Assembly: GCF_030250645.1 (NCBI RefSeq)
Contig: NZ_JASSVS010000001.1
Span: 310,001 to 374,000 of the forward strand
From: Marinobacter azerbaijanicus
Lineage (GTDB): Bacteria > Pseudomonadota > Gammaproteobacteria > Pseudomonadales > Oleiphilaceae
Direction: 5' to 3'
DNA: 64,000 nt
Of this stretch, positions 55,182 to 64,000 are shown in pieces; positions within the stretch are counted from its first letter, which is position 1; each line of letters opens with the position of its first letter. A program made the position numbers and the translations under genes. Under the pieces are notes generated by a model, which had not been told where the DNA came from, searched no databases, and saw only the letters and a program-made list of their open reading frames with translations.

Positions 55182-56915
55182 ATGCGAGCAAGCCGTTACC
55201 TGATTGCCACCCAGAAAGAAACGCCTGCAGATGCCGAGATCATCAGCCACCAGATGATGCTCAGGGCCGGAATGATCCGAAAACTGGCCGCCGGCCTCTA
55301 CTCCTGGTTACCGATGGGGCTGAGGGTACTGCGCAAGGTTGAACGCATTGTGCGGGAGGAAATGGACAAGAGCGGCGCCCAGGAGGTGCTGATGCCTGCG
55401 GTACAGCCTGCTGAACTGTGGCAGGAATCCGGGCGCTGGGAGCAGTACGGCGGTGAATTGCTGCGAATGAACGACCGCCATGGCCGTGACTTCTGCTTTG
55501 GACCGACTCACGAAGAGGTTATCACCGACCTGATCCGTAACGAGCTGAAAAGCTACAAGGAACTGCCAGCCAACTTCTACCAGATCCAGACCAAGTTCCG
55601 GGATGAGCGGCGCCCCCGGTTTGGCGTCATGCGCGCCCGGGAATTCATCATGAAGGATGCCTATTCCTTCCACGTGAATGCCGAGTCCCTGAACGAAACC
55701 TATCAGGTAATGCATCGCACCTATTGTGCCATTTTCGATCGCCTTGGCCTGGATTATCGTCCGGTTGAGGCAGACTCCGGAGCCATCGGTGGCAGTGCTT
55801 CCCATGAATTCCATGTGCTGGCCTCGTCCGGAGAAGACGCCATCGTGTTCAGCACTGACAGCGACTACGCCGCCAATATCGAAAAAGCCGAAGCCGTGGC
55901 ACCCGCCGGTGACCGGCCATCACCCTCCAGGGCGATGGAAGAAGTCGCCACACCGGAACAACGCACCATTGAAGCCGTTGCCGGCTTCCTCAAGGTGGAT
56001 GCCAGCGAGACCATCAAGACCCTGATGGTCAAGGCAGAGGAGGACGAAAATGGTGATGCCGGCCTGGTGGCGCTGATTCTGCGCGGGGATCATACCCTCA
56101 ACGACATCAAGGCAGAGCAGCTAGACGGCGTGGCCGAGCCACTGACCATGGCCACAGACGAGGAAATCGAAAAGGCCATTGGCTGTAAGGCCGGCTCCAT
56201 TGGCCCTGTCAACCTGCCGGTTCCGGTGATTGTTGACCGCAGTGCCGCTCACCTGGCGGACTTTGTCTGTGGCGCCAACAAAGAAGGCTACCACCTGACC
56301 GGTGTGAACTGGGAACGGGATGTCGCCCTGCCCCGTGTGGAAGATCTCCGCAATGTGGTGGAGGGTGATGCCAGCCCTGATGGCAAAGGCACCCTGGAGA
56401 TCCGCCGTGGTATCGAGGTTGGTCATATTTTCAAACTGGGGAACAAGTACAGCAAGGCCATGAATGCCACTGTACTGGACGAGAACGGCAAGAGCGCGAT
56501 TCTGGAAATGGGCTGCTATGGCATTGGCGTTTCGCGGATTGTTGCCGCCTCCATTGAGCAGAACCACGACGACAAAGGGATTATCTGGCCCGAGGCCATT
56601 GCTCCGTTCGAAGTCGCCATCGTGACACTCAACGCCCACAAATCACCGGCGGTCATGGCCGCCGGGGAAAAGCTCTATGAACAACTTCGCCAGGCCGGCT
56701 TTGACGTCCTGCTGGATGATCGCAACGAACGGCCTGGTGTAAAGTTTGCGGATATGGAGCTGATCGGCATACCTCACCGCTTCGTGGTCTCTGAACGGGG
56801 TCTGGCGGCAGAAACTCTTGAATACAAGGGCCGCAGGGATGAAGACAAGAAAGATGTGCCGCTGACTGAAGCCCTTCCGTTCCTCATCAACGCCTCGCCC
56901 CGCAACGGCCTCTGA
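55182..56915 (+). CDS. proS: Prolyl-tRNA synthetase
   Basis: Class II synthetase of 577 residues, bacterial type with an inserted editing domain. Motif 1 [20 protein letters not shown]; motif 2 [20 protein letters not shown]; the editing insertion (about 225-405) that clears Ala-tRNA-Pro; motif 3 [13 protein letters not shown]-terminal anticodon domain with [18 protein letters not shown]. The start [20 protein letters not shown] matches the family N-terminus. Confidence 0.98.
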   Translation: MRASRYLIATQKETPADAEIISHQMMLRAGMIRKLAAGLYSWLPMGLRVLRKVERIVREEMDKSGAQEVLMPAVQPAELWQESGRWEQYGGELLRMNDRHGRDFCFGPTHEEVITDLIRNELKSYKELPANFYQIQTKFRDERRPRFGVMRAREFIMKDAYSFHVNAESLNETYQVMHRTYCAIFDRLGLDYRPVEADSGAIGGSASHEFHVLASSGEDAIVFSTDSDYAANIEKAEAVAPAGDRPSPSRAMEEVATPEQRTIEAVAGFLKVDASETIKTLMVKAEEDENGDAGLVALILRGDHTLNDIKAEQLDGVAEPLTMATDEEIEKAIGCKAGSIGPVNLPVPVIVDRSAAHLADFVCGANKEGYHLTGVNWERDVALPRVEDLRNVVEGDASPDGKGTLEIRRGIEVGHIFKLGNKYSKAMNATVLDENGKSAILEMGCYGIGVSRIVAASIEQNHDDKGIIWPEAIAPFEVAIVTLNAHKSPAVMAAGEKLYEQLRQAGFDVLLDDRNERPGVKFADMELIGIPHRFVVSERGLAAETLEYKGRRDEDKKDVPLTEALPFLINASPRNGL

Positions 56916-56953
56916 GGCGTTACCCCACCGGGGGATGAGCCGGGGGCCTGATG

Positions 56954-57985
56954 TTACGGGCTGCCGACCACCCCCGGCTCCATTTCCAGAGCGATACCGA
57001 AGCGGGCCTCGACATCGCTGCGAATCCGGTCCGCCAGTGCCAGTATGTCCTGGCCACTGCCACCGGAGTGGTTCACCAACACCAGCGCCTGGCGGTTGTG
57101 AACGCCAACCCTGCCATTGCGGTAGCCCTTCCAGCCACACTGATCAATCAGCCACGCGGCGGCAACCTTGGCGCTGTCATCGCCCGGGTAGCCGGCAATG
57201 TCGGGATAAGACTGCTTCAGGGCATGCCAGGTTGCCAGCGGGACCACGGGATTCTTGAAGAAACTGCCAGCATTGGGTAGCTGGGCCGGATCTGGCAGCT
57301 TGCGCCGCCTCACCGCCATGACTCCATTGGCCACATCCAGTGGGGTCAGGTTGCGCGTGTCCCGACCATCAAAATAGTCCGCCAGGTCGCGATAATCCAG
57401 GGAGAATGGACGGGAACGGGACAGCCTCAGGCGGACGGTGGTGATGACGTAGCGGCCCGGCTCATGCTTGAATACGCTGTCCCGGTAGCTGAAATGGCAC
57501 AAACTGTTGGTCAGCACGACTTCATGGCCGGTATGCCGGTCCAGAGCATTGACCTCCAGCAGGGTATCCCGCAGTTCGGTACCATAGGCACCGATGTTCT
57601 GGACCGGCGCTGCGCCGACCGTACCCGGTATTAGCGCCAGGTTCTCAATGCCACGATAGCCTACAGAAGCGGCATACATAACCACATCGTGCCAGTTCTC
57701 ACCAGCACCCAGTACCAGCGTTGCCTCATCCCCTTCAATATGTTCCCAGCAGCGTCGGGCGATAGCCATGCGGATTACCAGCCCCGGGTAGTTGCCGGCG
57801 AAGACAATGTTACTGCCACCCCCGAGAATCAGTGGTTCCAGGGATTTTTCAGACGCCCAGTGTAACGCCTGCTGAACTTCCTCCAGGGATGACACGGAGA
57901 CAAAGTATTGCGCCCTGGCGCCAATCCCCAGGCTGTTCATGTCGCCCAGAAAGACGTTCTCGCGAATCTTGACCGGACACCTCAA
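56954..57985 (-). CDS. murB: UDP-N-acetylenolpyruvoylglucosamine reductase
   Basis: FAD- and NADPH-dependent enzyme of 343 residues that completes UDP-MurNAc. Type I form. Seen: ENVFLGDMNSLGIGARAQYF, the FAD loop LILGGGSNIVFAG, NLALIPGTVGAAPVQNIGAYG, the proton-donor serine in PNAGSFFKNPVV and the C-terminal glutamate in LEMEPGVVG. The start overlaps the phosphatase stop by 4 nt. Last gene of the nine-gene minus-strand envelope operon visible here. Confidence 0.97.
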   Translation of the reverse strand: MRCPVKIRENVFLGDMNSLGIGARAQYFVSVSSLEEVQQALHWASEKSLEPLILGGGSNIVFAGNYPGLVIRMAIARRCWEHIEGDEATLVLGAGENWHDVVMYAASVGYRGIENLALIPGTVGAAPVQNIGAYGTELRDTLLEVNALDRHTGHEVVLTNSLCHFSYRDSVFKHEPGRYVITTVRLRLSRSRPFSLDYRDLADYFDGRDTRNLTPLDVANGVMAVRRRKLPDPAQLPNAGSFFKNPVVPLATWHALKQSYPDIAGYPGDDSAKVAAAWLIDQCGWKGYRNGRVGVHNRQALVLVNHSGGSGQDILALADRIRSDVEARFGIALEMEPGVVGSP

Positions 57986-58461
57986 GCCGACCGCTCCTGA
58001 ATATGATGCAGCAGCCCCTCGCTGGCCTCGGTAATCAGGTCCAGCACATGTTCGAAACCGTGATTACCACCGTAATAGGGGTCGGGCACCTCGTCATAAC
58101 CGGAATTGCCGAACCGCAGGAACAGGACTGGCTCGGTGCCTCCGTTCTGGCGCCACACTTCCCGCACATCCGCCAGGTTCTGGCGGTCCATCACCAGAAC
58201 ATAGTCATACTCGTCCAGGTCCTCACTGCGGAACTGGCGCGCCCGGAGATCAGCAATATCAACGCCGCGCTGCCGTGCTGCCGCAATGGCGCGACTGTCG
58301 GGGCTCTTGCCCACATGCCAGTCGCCAGTGCCGCAGGAGTCGATCATGATCCGGTCATCAAGCCCGGCCTGATGAACCACCTTGCGGAAAACACCCTCGG
58401 CACTTGGTGAGCGACAGATGTTTCCGAGGCAGACAAAAAGTACCTTTACCGGCTCCGTCAT
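57982..58461 (-). CDS. Low-molecular-weight protein-tyrosine phosphatase
   Basis: Cytoplasmic phosphatase of 159 residues. The P-loop is VLFVCLGNICRSPSAEGVF (Cys11, Arg17) and the general acid is in EVPDPYYGG. Members dephosphorylate tyrosine-phosphorylated proteins such as capsule regulators or kinases. In pseudomonads a ptp gene sits between kdsB and murB as here; its physiological target in this setting is not known. The ATG is 18 nt after the kdsB stop. Confidence 0.93.
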   Translation of the reverse strand: MTEPVKVLFVCLGNICRSPSAEGVFRKVVHQAGLDDRIMIDSCGTGDWHVGKSPDSRAIAAARQRGVDIADLRARQFRSEDLDEYDYVLVMDRQNLADVREVWRQNGGTEPVLFLRFGNSGYDEVPDPYYGGNHGFEHVLDLITEASEGLLHHIQERSA

Positions 58462-58479
58462 GGTTTCTGGTTCTCCTTA

Positions 58480-59259
58480 TTATCTGGCGGCCATGGTTTG
58501 GCGCAGACGCTCAAGATCCTGCTGGGTATCGACCCCTGAGGGGGGCACGCGGCAAGCCTCTTCCACATGAATGCGAGCACCGTTATAAAGAGCCCGCAAC
58601 TGCTCCAGGGATTCCGTTACTTCCGTAGGCGCTGGTGACCAGTTGACGAAGTCCCGCAGAAGGCTGACGCGGTAACCATAGATACCAATATGGCGGTAAT
58701 AGCCTACGCCCTCCGGTAACTGTCGATCGTAGTTCGGTTCCCCCGCCAGAGCCTGCCACGCATCCCTGGCCCAGGGAATCGGTGCACGACTGAAGTAGTG
58801 AGCCATGCCGCGGTGATCAAATACCACTTTCACCACATTGGGATTGAACACACTGGCCGTGTCCGAGATGCGTTCACACAGCGTGGCAATGGCGGCATCG
58901 GGATGGGCCTCCAGGTTAGCCGCCACCTGATCAATCAGTTCCGGAGGTATCAGCGGTTCATCGCCCTGAACATTGACCACGCGTTCGTCCGGGCCGAAAT
59001 TCATCACCCGTGCCACCTCTTCAAGGCGGTCAGTGCCACTGGCGTGCCCGGCGGACGTCATCACCACTTCCGCCCCGAAGGCCTTGCAGGCGGCTTCAAT
59101 ACGGGGGTCATCCGTGGCGATGATAACGCGGCTGGCCTGGCTTTCCCGGGCGCGGTCATAGACATGCGCGACCATGGGTTTACCACCAATGTCCGCTAGC
59201 GGTTTCCCCGGCAGCCGGGTGGACGCATAGCGAGCCGGAATAACAACGGTATAGGACAT
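58480..59259 (-). CDS. kdsB: 3-deoxy-manno-octulosonate cytidylyltransferase
   Basis: CMP-Kdo synthetase of 259 residues, activating Kdo for the LPS inner core. Seen: [21 protein letters not shown] with the nucleotide-binding arginines, [34 protein letters not shown], and [18 protein letters not shown] near the end. It starts 12 nt after ycaR. Confidence 0.97.
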   Translation of the reverse strand: MSYTVVIPARYASTRLPGKPLADIGGKPMVAHVYDRARESQASRVIIATDDPRIEAACKAFGAEVVMTSAGHASGTDRLEEVARVMNFGPDERVVNVQGDEPLIPPELIDQVAANLEAHPDAAIATLCERISDTASVFNPNVVKVVFDHRGMAHYFSRAPIPWARDAWQALAGEPNYDRQLPEGVGYYRHIGIYGYRVSLLRDFVNWSPAPTEVTESLEQLRALYNGARIHVEEACRVPPSGVDTQQDLERLRQTMAAR

Positions 59260-59271
59260 ACAGGCTTCCTG

Positions 59272-59460
59272 TCAGCGTTTATCCAGGCGCTCATCGGTGG
59301 TCAGTGTGCGGGCCTCGGTAGCAAGCATGACCGGTATACCCTCCCGGATTGGAAAGGCCATCGCATCCTGATAGCAGATCAGTTCGGTCCTGTCCTTATT
59401 GAGTTTCAGATCCCCTTTGCAAACCGGGCATGCCAGCAGGGCCATCAGTTTTTTATCCAT
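59272..59460 (-). CDS. ycaR: Trm112-like zinc-ribbon protein, YcaR family
   Basis: Small protein of 62 residues. Contains one full CPVC knuckle and a third cysteine in [20 protein letters not shown], the same pattern as E. coli YcaR, with the fourth ligand missing. Its start overlaps the lpxK stop by 8 nt. YcaR regularly sits between lpxK and kdsB; its function is not settled, though Trm112-like folds bind and support partner enzymes. Confidence 0.93.
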   Translation of the reverse strand: MDKKLMALLACPVCKGDLKLNKDRTELICYQDAMAFPIREGIPVMLATEARTLTTDERLDKR

Positions 59461-60481
59461 GGTGTGTTCTCACAGTTTCGTTGGAATCCAGTGATTGACG
59501 ACATTGGTTGACGCTGGCCATAAACGCTTCCCTGAATGCCTCTGGAAGCCTGGCTTTTACGGCCAGAACCCAGGTGTTGTCCGGAGCAAATTTGTGGCAT
59601 TTGACCGCATCTTTTGCCGTCATGACCAGCCACTCTCCCTTTTCTGAGTGCAGGTCTTCCGGGGTAAAATGGTGATGATCCGGCAAGGCACGGGGCCTGA
59701 CCTGTGCGCCCAGGTCTCCTAGTGTATCGAAAAAACGGCCGGGGTTGCCGATACCCGCCACCGCCCTCACCGACTTCCCTTGAAGGCGCTCCGGTGAGAG
59801 GGTTTCGCCGGTCACAAGATTACGCAGCTCGGACGGAGCCAGCGTCATGGTGAACTGGTGGTCATGTTCAATCTCATCCAGATAACCACCATTGGTGATG
59901 ACAAAATCAACCGAGCCGAGCCTTTCCAATGGCTCGCGCAACGGCCCTACGGGAATCAGGGCGCCATTACCAAGGCCCCGGGCAGCATCGAACACCGCCA
60001 GCTCTATGTCTCTGGGCAAGCGGTAGTGCTGGAGCCCGTCATCGCAGACAAGGATAGTGCCCAGCTTCTGATCCAGAGCCCAGAGGGCGCCGCGCTTACG
60101 ATCCGGGTCGACCACGACTGGACAGCCAGACTCGGCAGCCAGCATGACGGGTTCATCGCCGGCCACGTCGGGGTCGGTGTCCGGGGTAACCAGCAAGGGA
60201 TAGCCTTCAGCCTTGCCTCCATAACCCCGGCTCAGGATCACCGGCTGCCAGCCATGCTCCCGCAGCAGACCGGTAAGCGCTGCCGTTAAAGGCGATTTAC
60301 CGGTACCCCCCGCAGTGATGTTGCCCACCACCACGACCGGCACGGGAATACTTTCCTCGCGGGCCTGCCACGCCCGTCGCCGTCGGTTCTCGGCAACCGC
60401 GCGATAGAGCCAGACCAGAGGATACAATGGCCACAGGGGCCGATTGCGCCCGTACCACAACCGGTCCACCAGCCCCGTCAT
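59453..60481 (-). CDS. lpxK: Tetraacyldisaccharide 4-prime-kinase
   Basis: Lipid A kinase of 342 residues, at the inner membrane. N-terminal hydrophobic and amphipathic segment ([16 protein letters not shown]), Walker [33 protein letters not shown], the [18 protein letters not shown] strand, and the C-terminal [21 protein letters not shown] region. The start overlaps the msbA stop by 4 nt, so the kinase and the flippase that moves its product are translated together. Confidence 0.96.
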   Translation of the reverse strand: MTGLVDRLWYGRNRPLWPLYPLVWLYRAVAENRRRRAWQAREESIPVPVVVVGNITAGGTGKSPLTAALTGLLREHGWQPVILSRGYGGKAEGYPLLVTPDTDPDVAGDEPVMLAAESGCPVVVDPDRKRGALWALDQKLGTILVCDDGLQHYRLPRDIELAVFDAARGLGNGALIPVGPLREPLERLGSVDFVITNGGYLDEIEHDHQFTMTLAPSELRNLVTGETLSPERLQGKSVRAVAGIGNPGRFFDTLGDLGAQVRPRALPDHHHFTPEDLHSEKGEWLVMTAKDAVKCHKFAPDNTWVLAVKARLPEAFREAFMASVNQCRQSLDSNETVRTHHG

Positions 60482-62253
60482 GCCTGCTCGCTGAATTGCA
60501 TCTGGTGGAGCTGGGCATAGGCACCGCCCTGGGCAAGCAGTTCATCATGCCGCCCGGATTCGACAATCCTGCCGCCGTCCATCACCAGAATGCGATCCGC
60601 ACTTTCGATAGTGGACAGGCGATGAGCAATGACCAGGGTCGTTCTGCCCTTCATCACCGTTTCAAGTGCGTCCTGAATATGGCGTTCCGACTCCGTATCA
60701 AGAGCCGAAGTAGCCTCATCGAGAATCAGCACCGGTGCGTCCTTCAGCAGCGCACGGGCAATCGCCAGACGTTGGCGCTGGCCGCCGGACAACATCACAC
60801 CGTTATCACCAATCATGGTGTCGAGACCGTCCGGCATGCGCTCGATAAACTCCATTGCATGGGCCTTGGCGGCGGCATCAACGATCTGTTCCCGGCTGTG
60901 GTGTCGAAGGGCGCCATAGGCAATATTGGCGGCGATAGTGTCGTTAAAGAGCACTACATTCTGGGTTACCAGGGCTATTTGCGCCCGCAGGGCTTCCAAA
61001 GTGAACTCTTTCAGGGAGTGACCGTCCAGCCGGATATCGCCGTCGGTGTATTCATAGAATCTCGGCAGCAGACTGACCAGGGTGGATTTGCCACTGCCGG
61101 AGCGCCCCACCAGCGCCACACTCTGGCCTGCGGGAATACTCAGTGAGATGCCCTTGAGTACATCCTCAAGCTGGTCACGATAGCGGAACGACACATTATC
61201 GAACTCAATATTGCCGTCGACGCGCTCAGGTGCGTAGGTGCCCGGGTCATGCTCAGGCTCCTCGTCCATGGTGCCGAATACGTCGAGGGCTGCAGCCACC
61301 CCCTTCTGGATCTTGGCATGCACGGATGTAACCTGGCGGATGGGTTTGGCCATGGTGGTCGCGGCGGTGATAAAGGCCACCAGCTTGCCGGTGCTCATGT
61401 CGCCCCGGAGCTCGGGGGCCAGCATGAACCAGACCAGCGCGGCTATGGCAATGGCAACCAGGACCTGGATCACCGGTATGCTGATAGCCTGGGTCGAAGC
61501 CATTTTCAGGCTCTGTTCAAGGTTTTTCTCGCTCACCTTGCGGAATCTGTCGCGCTCGTAGTGTTCACCACCGAAGGTGCGGACTACCCGATAGCCGCTG
61601 ATGGACTCCGAAGCCACATGGGTTATGTCGCCCATGGACCCCTGGATCCGCTTGCTGATCTTGCGGAAACGCTTGCTGGCATAGCTGACCACCAGCGCAA
61701 TCAGCGGCCCTACGGCCAGAAAAACCAGCGTCAGCTTCCAGTTGGTGTAGATCATGAAGCCGAGCAGGCCAACAATTGTCAGGCCTTCCCGGAGGGTGAT
61801 CGTGACCGCGTTCGTGGTGGCCTCGGCAACCTGTTCCACGTTGAAGGTGAGCTTGGATACCAGCCGGCCCGAAGCGTTTTCGTCAAAATAGCGGGAAGGC
61901 AGGTTCAGCAGGCGGTCAAATACCTGCTTGCGCAGGGCATTGATAACCTGTCTGCCGACATAGCTTATGAAGTATTGGCTCATGAAGGTGCCCACCCCAC
62001 GAAAGGCGAACACACCGACAATCAGCAGGGTCAGCTGGATACGGTTCTCGTCAGTGGGGTTTTCCAGCGCGGCAATAACGTATTCCATTGCAGCAGCCAT
62101 GCCGGTGGAAGCGGCCGCATAGATAACGTTCCCCACCACTGCCAGGGAAAAGGCCAGCCAGAACGGTTTTACATACCCCAGCAGGCGCTTGTAGGTTGCC
62201 CAGTTTGATGCCGGCTGCTTAACCGGCTCTGGCGTCGGGTTCGGCTCACTCAC
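60478..62253 (-). CDS. msbA: Lipid A export permease/ATP-binding protein MsbA
   Basis: Half-size ABC exporter of 591 residues that flips lipid A core across the inner membrane. Six membrane segments in the first 325 residues; nucleotide-binding domain with Walker A LVGRSGSGKST, the Q-loop, signature LSGGQRQRLAIARAL, Walker B PVLILDEATSALD and the H-loop VIAHRLST. It overlaps exbD upstream and lpxK downstream by 4 nt each. Confidence 0.96.
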   Translation of the reverse strand: MSEPNPTPEPVKQPASNWATYKRLLGYVKPFWLAFSLAVVGNVIYAAASTGMAAAMEYVIAALENPTDENRIQLTLLIVGVFAFRGVGTFMSQYFISYVGRQVINALRKQVFDRLLNLPSRYFDENASGRLVSKLTFNVEQVAEATTNAVTITLREGLTIVGLLGFMIYTNWKLTLVFLAVGPLIALVVSYASKRFRKISKRIQGSMGDITHVASESISGYRVVRTFGGEHYERDRFRKVSEKNLEQSLKMASTQAISIPVIQVLVAIAIAALVWFMLAPELRGDMSTGKLVAFITAATTMAKPIRQVTSVHAKIQKGVAAALDVFGTMDEEPEHDPGTYAPERVDGNIEFDNVSFRYRDQLEDVLKGISLSIPAGQSVALVGRSGSGKSTLVSLLPRFYEYTDGDIRLDGHSLKEFTLEALRAQIALVTQNVVLFNDTIAANIAYGALRHHSREQIVDAAAKAHAMEFIERMPDGLDTMIGDNGVMLSGGQRQRLAIARALLKDAPVLILDEATSALDTESERHIQDALETVMKGRTTLVIAHRLSTIESADRILVMDGGRIVESGRHDELLAQGGAYAQLHQMQFSEQA

Positions 62254-62672
62254 TGCCCTTGTGCCTCACGCTCGGTCGTGATGCTGAGTTTGGCAAAGCC
62301 CAGACGGCCGGCAACGTCCATGGCCCGAACCACGAACTCATGGGGTGTACGGGCATCGGCAGTAATAATGAAGGGCAAGGTGGTATCGTCACCCGCAAGC
62401 TCGCTTACGGCGCGCTCGAGTGTTTCCCGGCGGTTATTGACCAGCGTCCTGTCATTGAGGATGTACTGCCCTTCGGCATTGATGACAACGTCAATCAGCG
62501 TCGCTTCAGACTCCGACCGCTCTCCGTTGGCTTCCGGTAGTTCGATATTGAGATGGCTTTCACGGGTAAACGTGGTGGAAACCATAAAGAATATCAGCAG
62601 CAGGAAGACCACATCGATCAGCGGTGTCAGGTCAACCCCGACTTCCTGACTTCTCTGGCGCTTGAACTTCAC
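62250..62672 (-). CDS. exbD: ExbD/TolR-family biopolymer transporter protein
   Basis: Single-pass inner-membrane protein of 140 residues. The membrane segment LTPLIDVVFLLLIFFMVSTT holds the proton-carrying aspartate. The periplasmic part (about 45-140) is the usual ExbD fold. It pairs with the exbB gene 5 nt upstream and overlaps msbA downstream. No TonB lies next to it, so which energised partner it drives cannot be said; in pseudomonads the pair lies in the same place, upstream of lpxK. Confidence 0.94.
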   Translation of the reverse strand: MKFKRQRSQEVGVDLTPLIDVVFLLLIFFMVSTTFTRESHLNIELPEANGERSESEATLIDVVINAEGQYILNDRTLVNNRRETLERAVSELAGDDTTLPFIITADARTPHEFVVRAMDVAGRLGFAKLSITTEREAQGQ

Positions 62673-62677
62673 GGTGT

Positions 62678-63304
62678 TCAGGCTCCTTCCACGTCAATTT
62701 CGCGGTCGCCATGCACTACCTCAACCAGTTTGATGGCTTCCTGCTCCATACCTACAACCAGCTCGTCAACGCGGCGGATAAAGTAGCGGTGACATATGAG
62801 GGCCGGGATGGCTACGCTGAGGCCTGAGGCCGTAGTGATAAGGGCCTCGGAAATACCACCGGCGAGATTGCCGGCATCACCGACACCAGCGAGCTGGATT
62901 TCGGCAAACACCTTGATCATGCCGATAACCGTGCCGAGCAGACCCAGCAACGGTGTAATGGTCGCAACGGTACCCAGCGGGTTAAGGAAGCGTTCCAGTT
63001 CATGAATGACCTGGCTGGCCTCGTGTTCAATACTTTCTTTCATGATCTCCCGACCATGCTTCGCATTCATCAGCCCGCCCGCAAGGATTCGGCCCAAAGG
63101 AGACGATGCCTGCAACGCCTTGAGCTTTCGCCCGTTAAGCTCTTTTTTCTTGATCCAGCGCCACAACTCATTGATGGTGTGTTGCGGCGTTACCCTGGAC
63201 GGCCTGAGTGTCCAGAAACGCTCGAGGATGATGGCAAGTGCAAGAATGGAACAGGCAAGAATCGGCACCATGAGGATGCCACCGGCTTTCAAGAGCTCGA
63301 ACAC
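62678..63304 (-). CDS. exbB: ExbB/TolQ-family proton-channel protein
   Basis: Three-pass inner-membrane protein of 208 residues. First segment GGILMVPILACSILALAIIL; later segments hold LGTVATITPLLGLLGTVIGM and ALITTASGLSVAIPALICHR with the family motif around GLLGTVIGMIKVF. It forms the proton-driven motor with the ExbD product encoded 5 nt downstream. It is distinct from the TolQR pair at 25570-26749. Confidence 0.95.
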   Translation of the reverse strand: MFELLKAGGILMVPILACSILALAIILERFWTLRPSRVTPQHTINELWRWIKKKELNGRKLKALQASSPLGRILAGGLMNAKHGREIMKESIEHEASQVIHELERFLNPLGTVATITPLLGLLGTVIGMIKVFAEIQLAGVGDAGNLAGGISEALITTASGLSVAIPALICHRYFIRRVDELVVGMEQEAIKLVEVVHGDREIDVEGA

Positions 63305-63397
63305 GCTTGGTCTCCCTGATTGTTAGCAAGCCGCGCTACTTTAGCATAGCTACCGGTGTAGGCCACACCCGCAATGTCACGGTTTTAAAAGGTCGAT

Positions 63398-64000
63398 TCA
63401 GCGGATTTCCGGTTTGCTTATCCAGAAAGGCGTTTCGGCCCTTGCCTCCTTTACCGACACTCCACCCTGCCGGAATATCATCTTCAGCGCGCCGGATGTG
63501 GCGGTGTTCAGCACCTGGCTGCCAGCAGACAGGTACCGGCCCACCACATCCGGATGGGGATGTCCGAAGCGGTGCCTGTAACCGGCACTGAACACGACAA
63601 GATCCGGCGCCATCTGCCCTACCCACTGTTCCGACGACGACGTTTTGCTGCCATGATGAGGCGCAAGGATCACACGGTAATGGGCTGGCGCCTGGCCGCG
63701 ATCCGCGATGAACAGACTTTCTGCCCGCCGGGTGATATCTCCAGGCAGCACCACCTCCACGCCCGTGAAGCCGGAGCGGACTGTCAGCACGCATGACGCG
63801 TCATTGCCCTCAACCTTGCCAGGACTGCGCCAGAATGACAGCTGCAGACTGCCCATGTCGTGAGCCTCGTGCCGGGTGCAGGGCTTCACTTTCGTGGCGG
63901 AACCTGCAGGCAACAGATCCGCCACCCGGCCAGGTTCACCAGCAACAACCTGCCCAACGTCGAGGCTGTCAAACAAAAGGGACAATCCGCCAGCATGGTC
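63398..64000 (-). CDS. comEC: ComEC/Rec2-type DNA-uptake channel, C-terminal part, cut by window edge
   Basis: The frame is open through base 64000, where the plus-strand edge reads as DHAGGLSLLFDSLDVG on the minus strand; the gene starts beyond the window. What is visible, about 200 residues, is the C-terminal metallo-beta-lactamase-like domain: VEVVLPGDITRRAE, VILAPHHGSKTSSSEQWV, SAGYRHRFGHPHPDVV. ComEC carries single-stranded DNA into the cytoplasm during transformation. The order comEC-exbB-exbD-(msbA)-lpxK is kept in pseudomonads. It ends 93 nt before exbB. Confidence 0.9.
   Translation of the reverse strand, partial: DHAGGLSLLFDSLDVGQVVAGEPGRVADLLPAGSATKVKPCTRHEAHDMGSLQLSFWRSPGKVEGNDASCVLTVRSGFTGVEVVLPGDITRRAESLFIADRGQAPAHYRVILAPHHGSKTSSSEQWVGQMAPDLVVFSAGYRHRFGHPHPDVVGRYLSAGSQVLNTATSGALKMIFRQGGVSVKEARAETPFWISKPEIR

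Noticed and set aside
61249..62208. 319-codon frame opposite msbA
   Set aside because: Shadow of msbA in another frame; no ribosome site, no family motifs.

Overview
The window reads as a chromosomal segment of a marine gammaproteobacterium, most probably Marinobacter or a close relative. The basis is conserved gene order: dapA-bamC-purC, ruvCAB-ybgC-tolQRAB-pal-cpoB, guaBA, and comEC-exbBD-msbA-lpxK-kdsB-murB. This is inference from gene content and order; no database search was run.

Layout. (1) 1-14.4 kb is a surface-polysaccharide locus that runs off the left edge. It holds five glycosyltransferases (three of them paralogues with a shared membrane tail), a UDP-xylose synthase-type decarboxylase, three different Gfo/Idh/MocA dehydrogenases, a zinc-ribbon SAM methyltransferase, a NodB-type deacetylase, an aldo/keto reductase, a UDP-glucuronate 4-epimerase-type enzyme and a small outer-membrane barrel. 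A broken copy of the epimerase 3-prime end lies between the deacetylase and the aldo/keto reductase. (2) 14.4-36.6 kb is mostly core: purC, bamC, dapA, a PerM-type permease, tusA, bepA, nadA, two identical tRNA-Lys genes, the Tol-Pal and Ruv operon, yebC, aspS, a fabR-type repressor, a HIT protein, ugd, galE and tadA. Ugd supplies UDP-glucuronate, the substrate for the decarboxylase and epimerase of region 1. A 30-bp inverted repeat with a 53-nt loop sits between aspS and fabR.

(3) 36.6-44.4 kb is the unusual part. Four same-strand genes sit between tadA and guaA, which are close neighbours in related genomes as I recall. They encode an envelope lipoprotein with a glycine zipper and an SH3b domain; a 1,815-residue membrane-anchored protein with five tandem classic AAA+ modules; an overlapping 179-residue protein with a basic disordered head; and a small two-pass membrane protein with six cysteines on its exported side. 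In the giant protein the first module has lost its Walker motifs, modules 2-5 keep theirs, and modules 2, 3 and 5 keep an aromatic pore-loop residue. I recall no characterised bacterial machine of this form. It looks like a single-chain, dynein/midasin-style AAA ring built into an envelope complex, and it is the main candidate for a new system.

(4) 44.4-64 kb is again core: guaA, guaB, xseA, a PrpE-like acyl-CoA synthetase, a cold-shock gene with a long leader, leuA, an Lrp-type regulator, a TetR regulator with a PaaI-type thioesterase, proS, then the envelope operon comEC (cut by the right edge)-exbB-exbD-msbA-lpxK-ycaR-kdsB-ptp-murB. An intrinsic-terminator-like hairpin lies between guaB and guaA.
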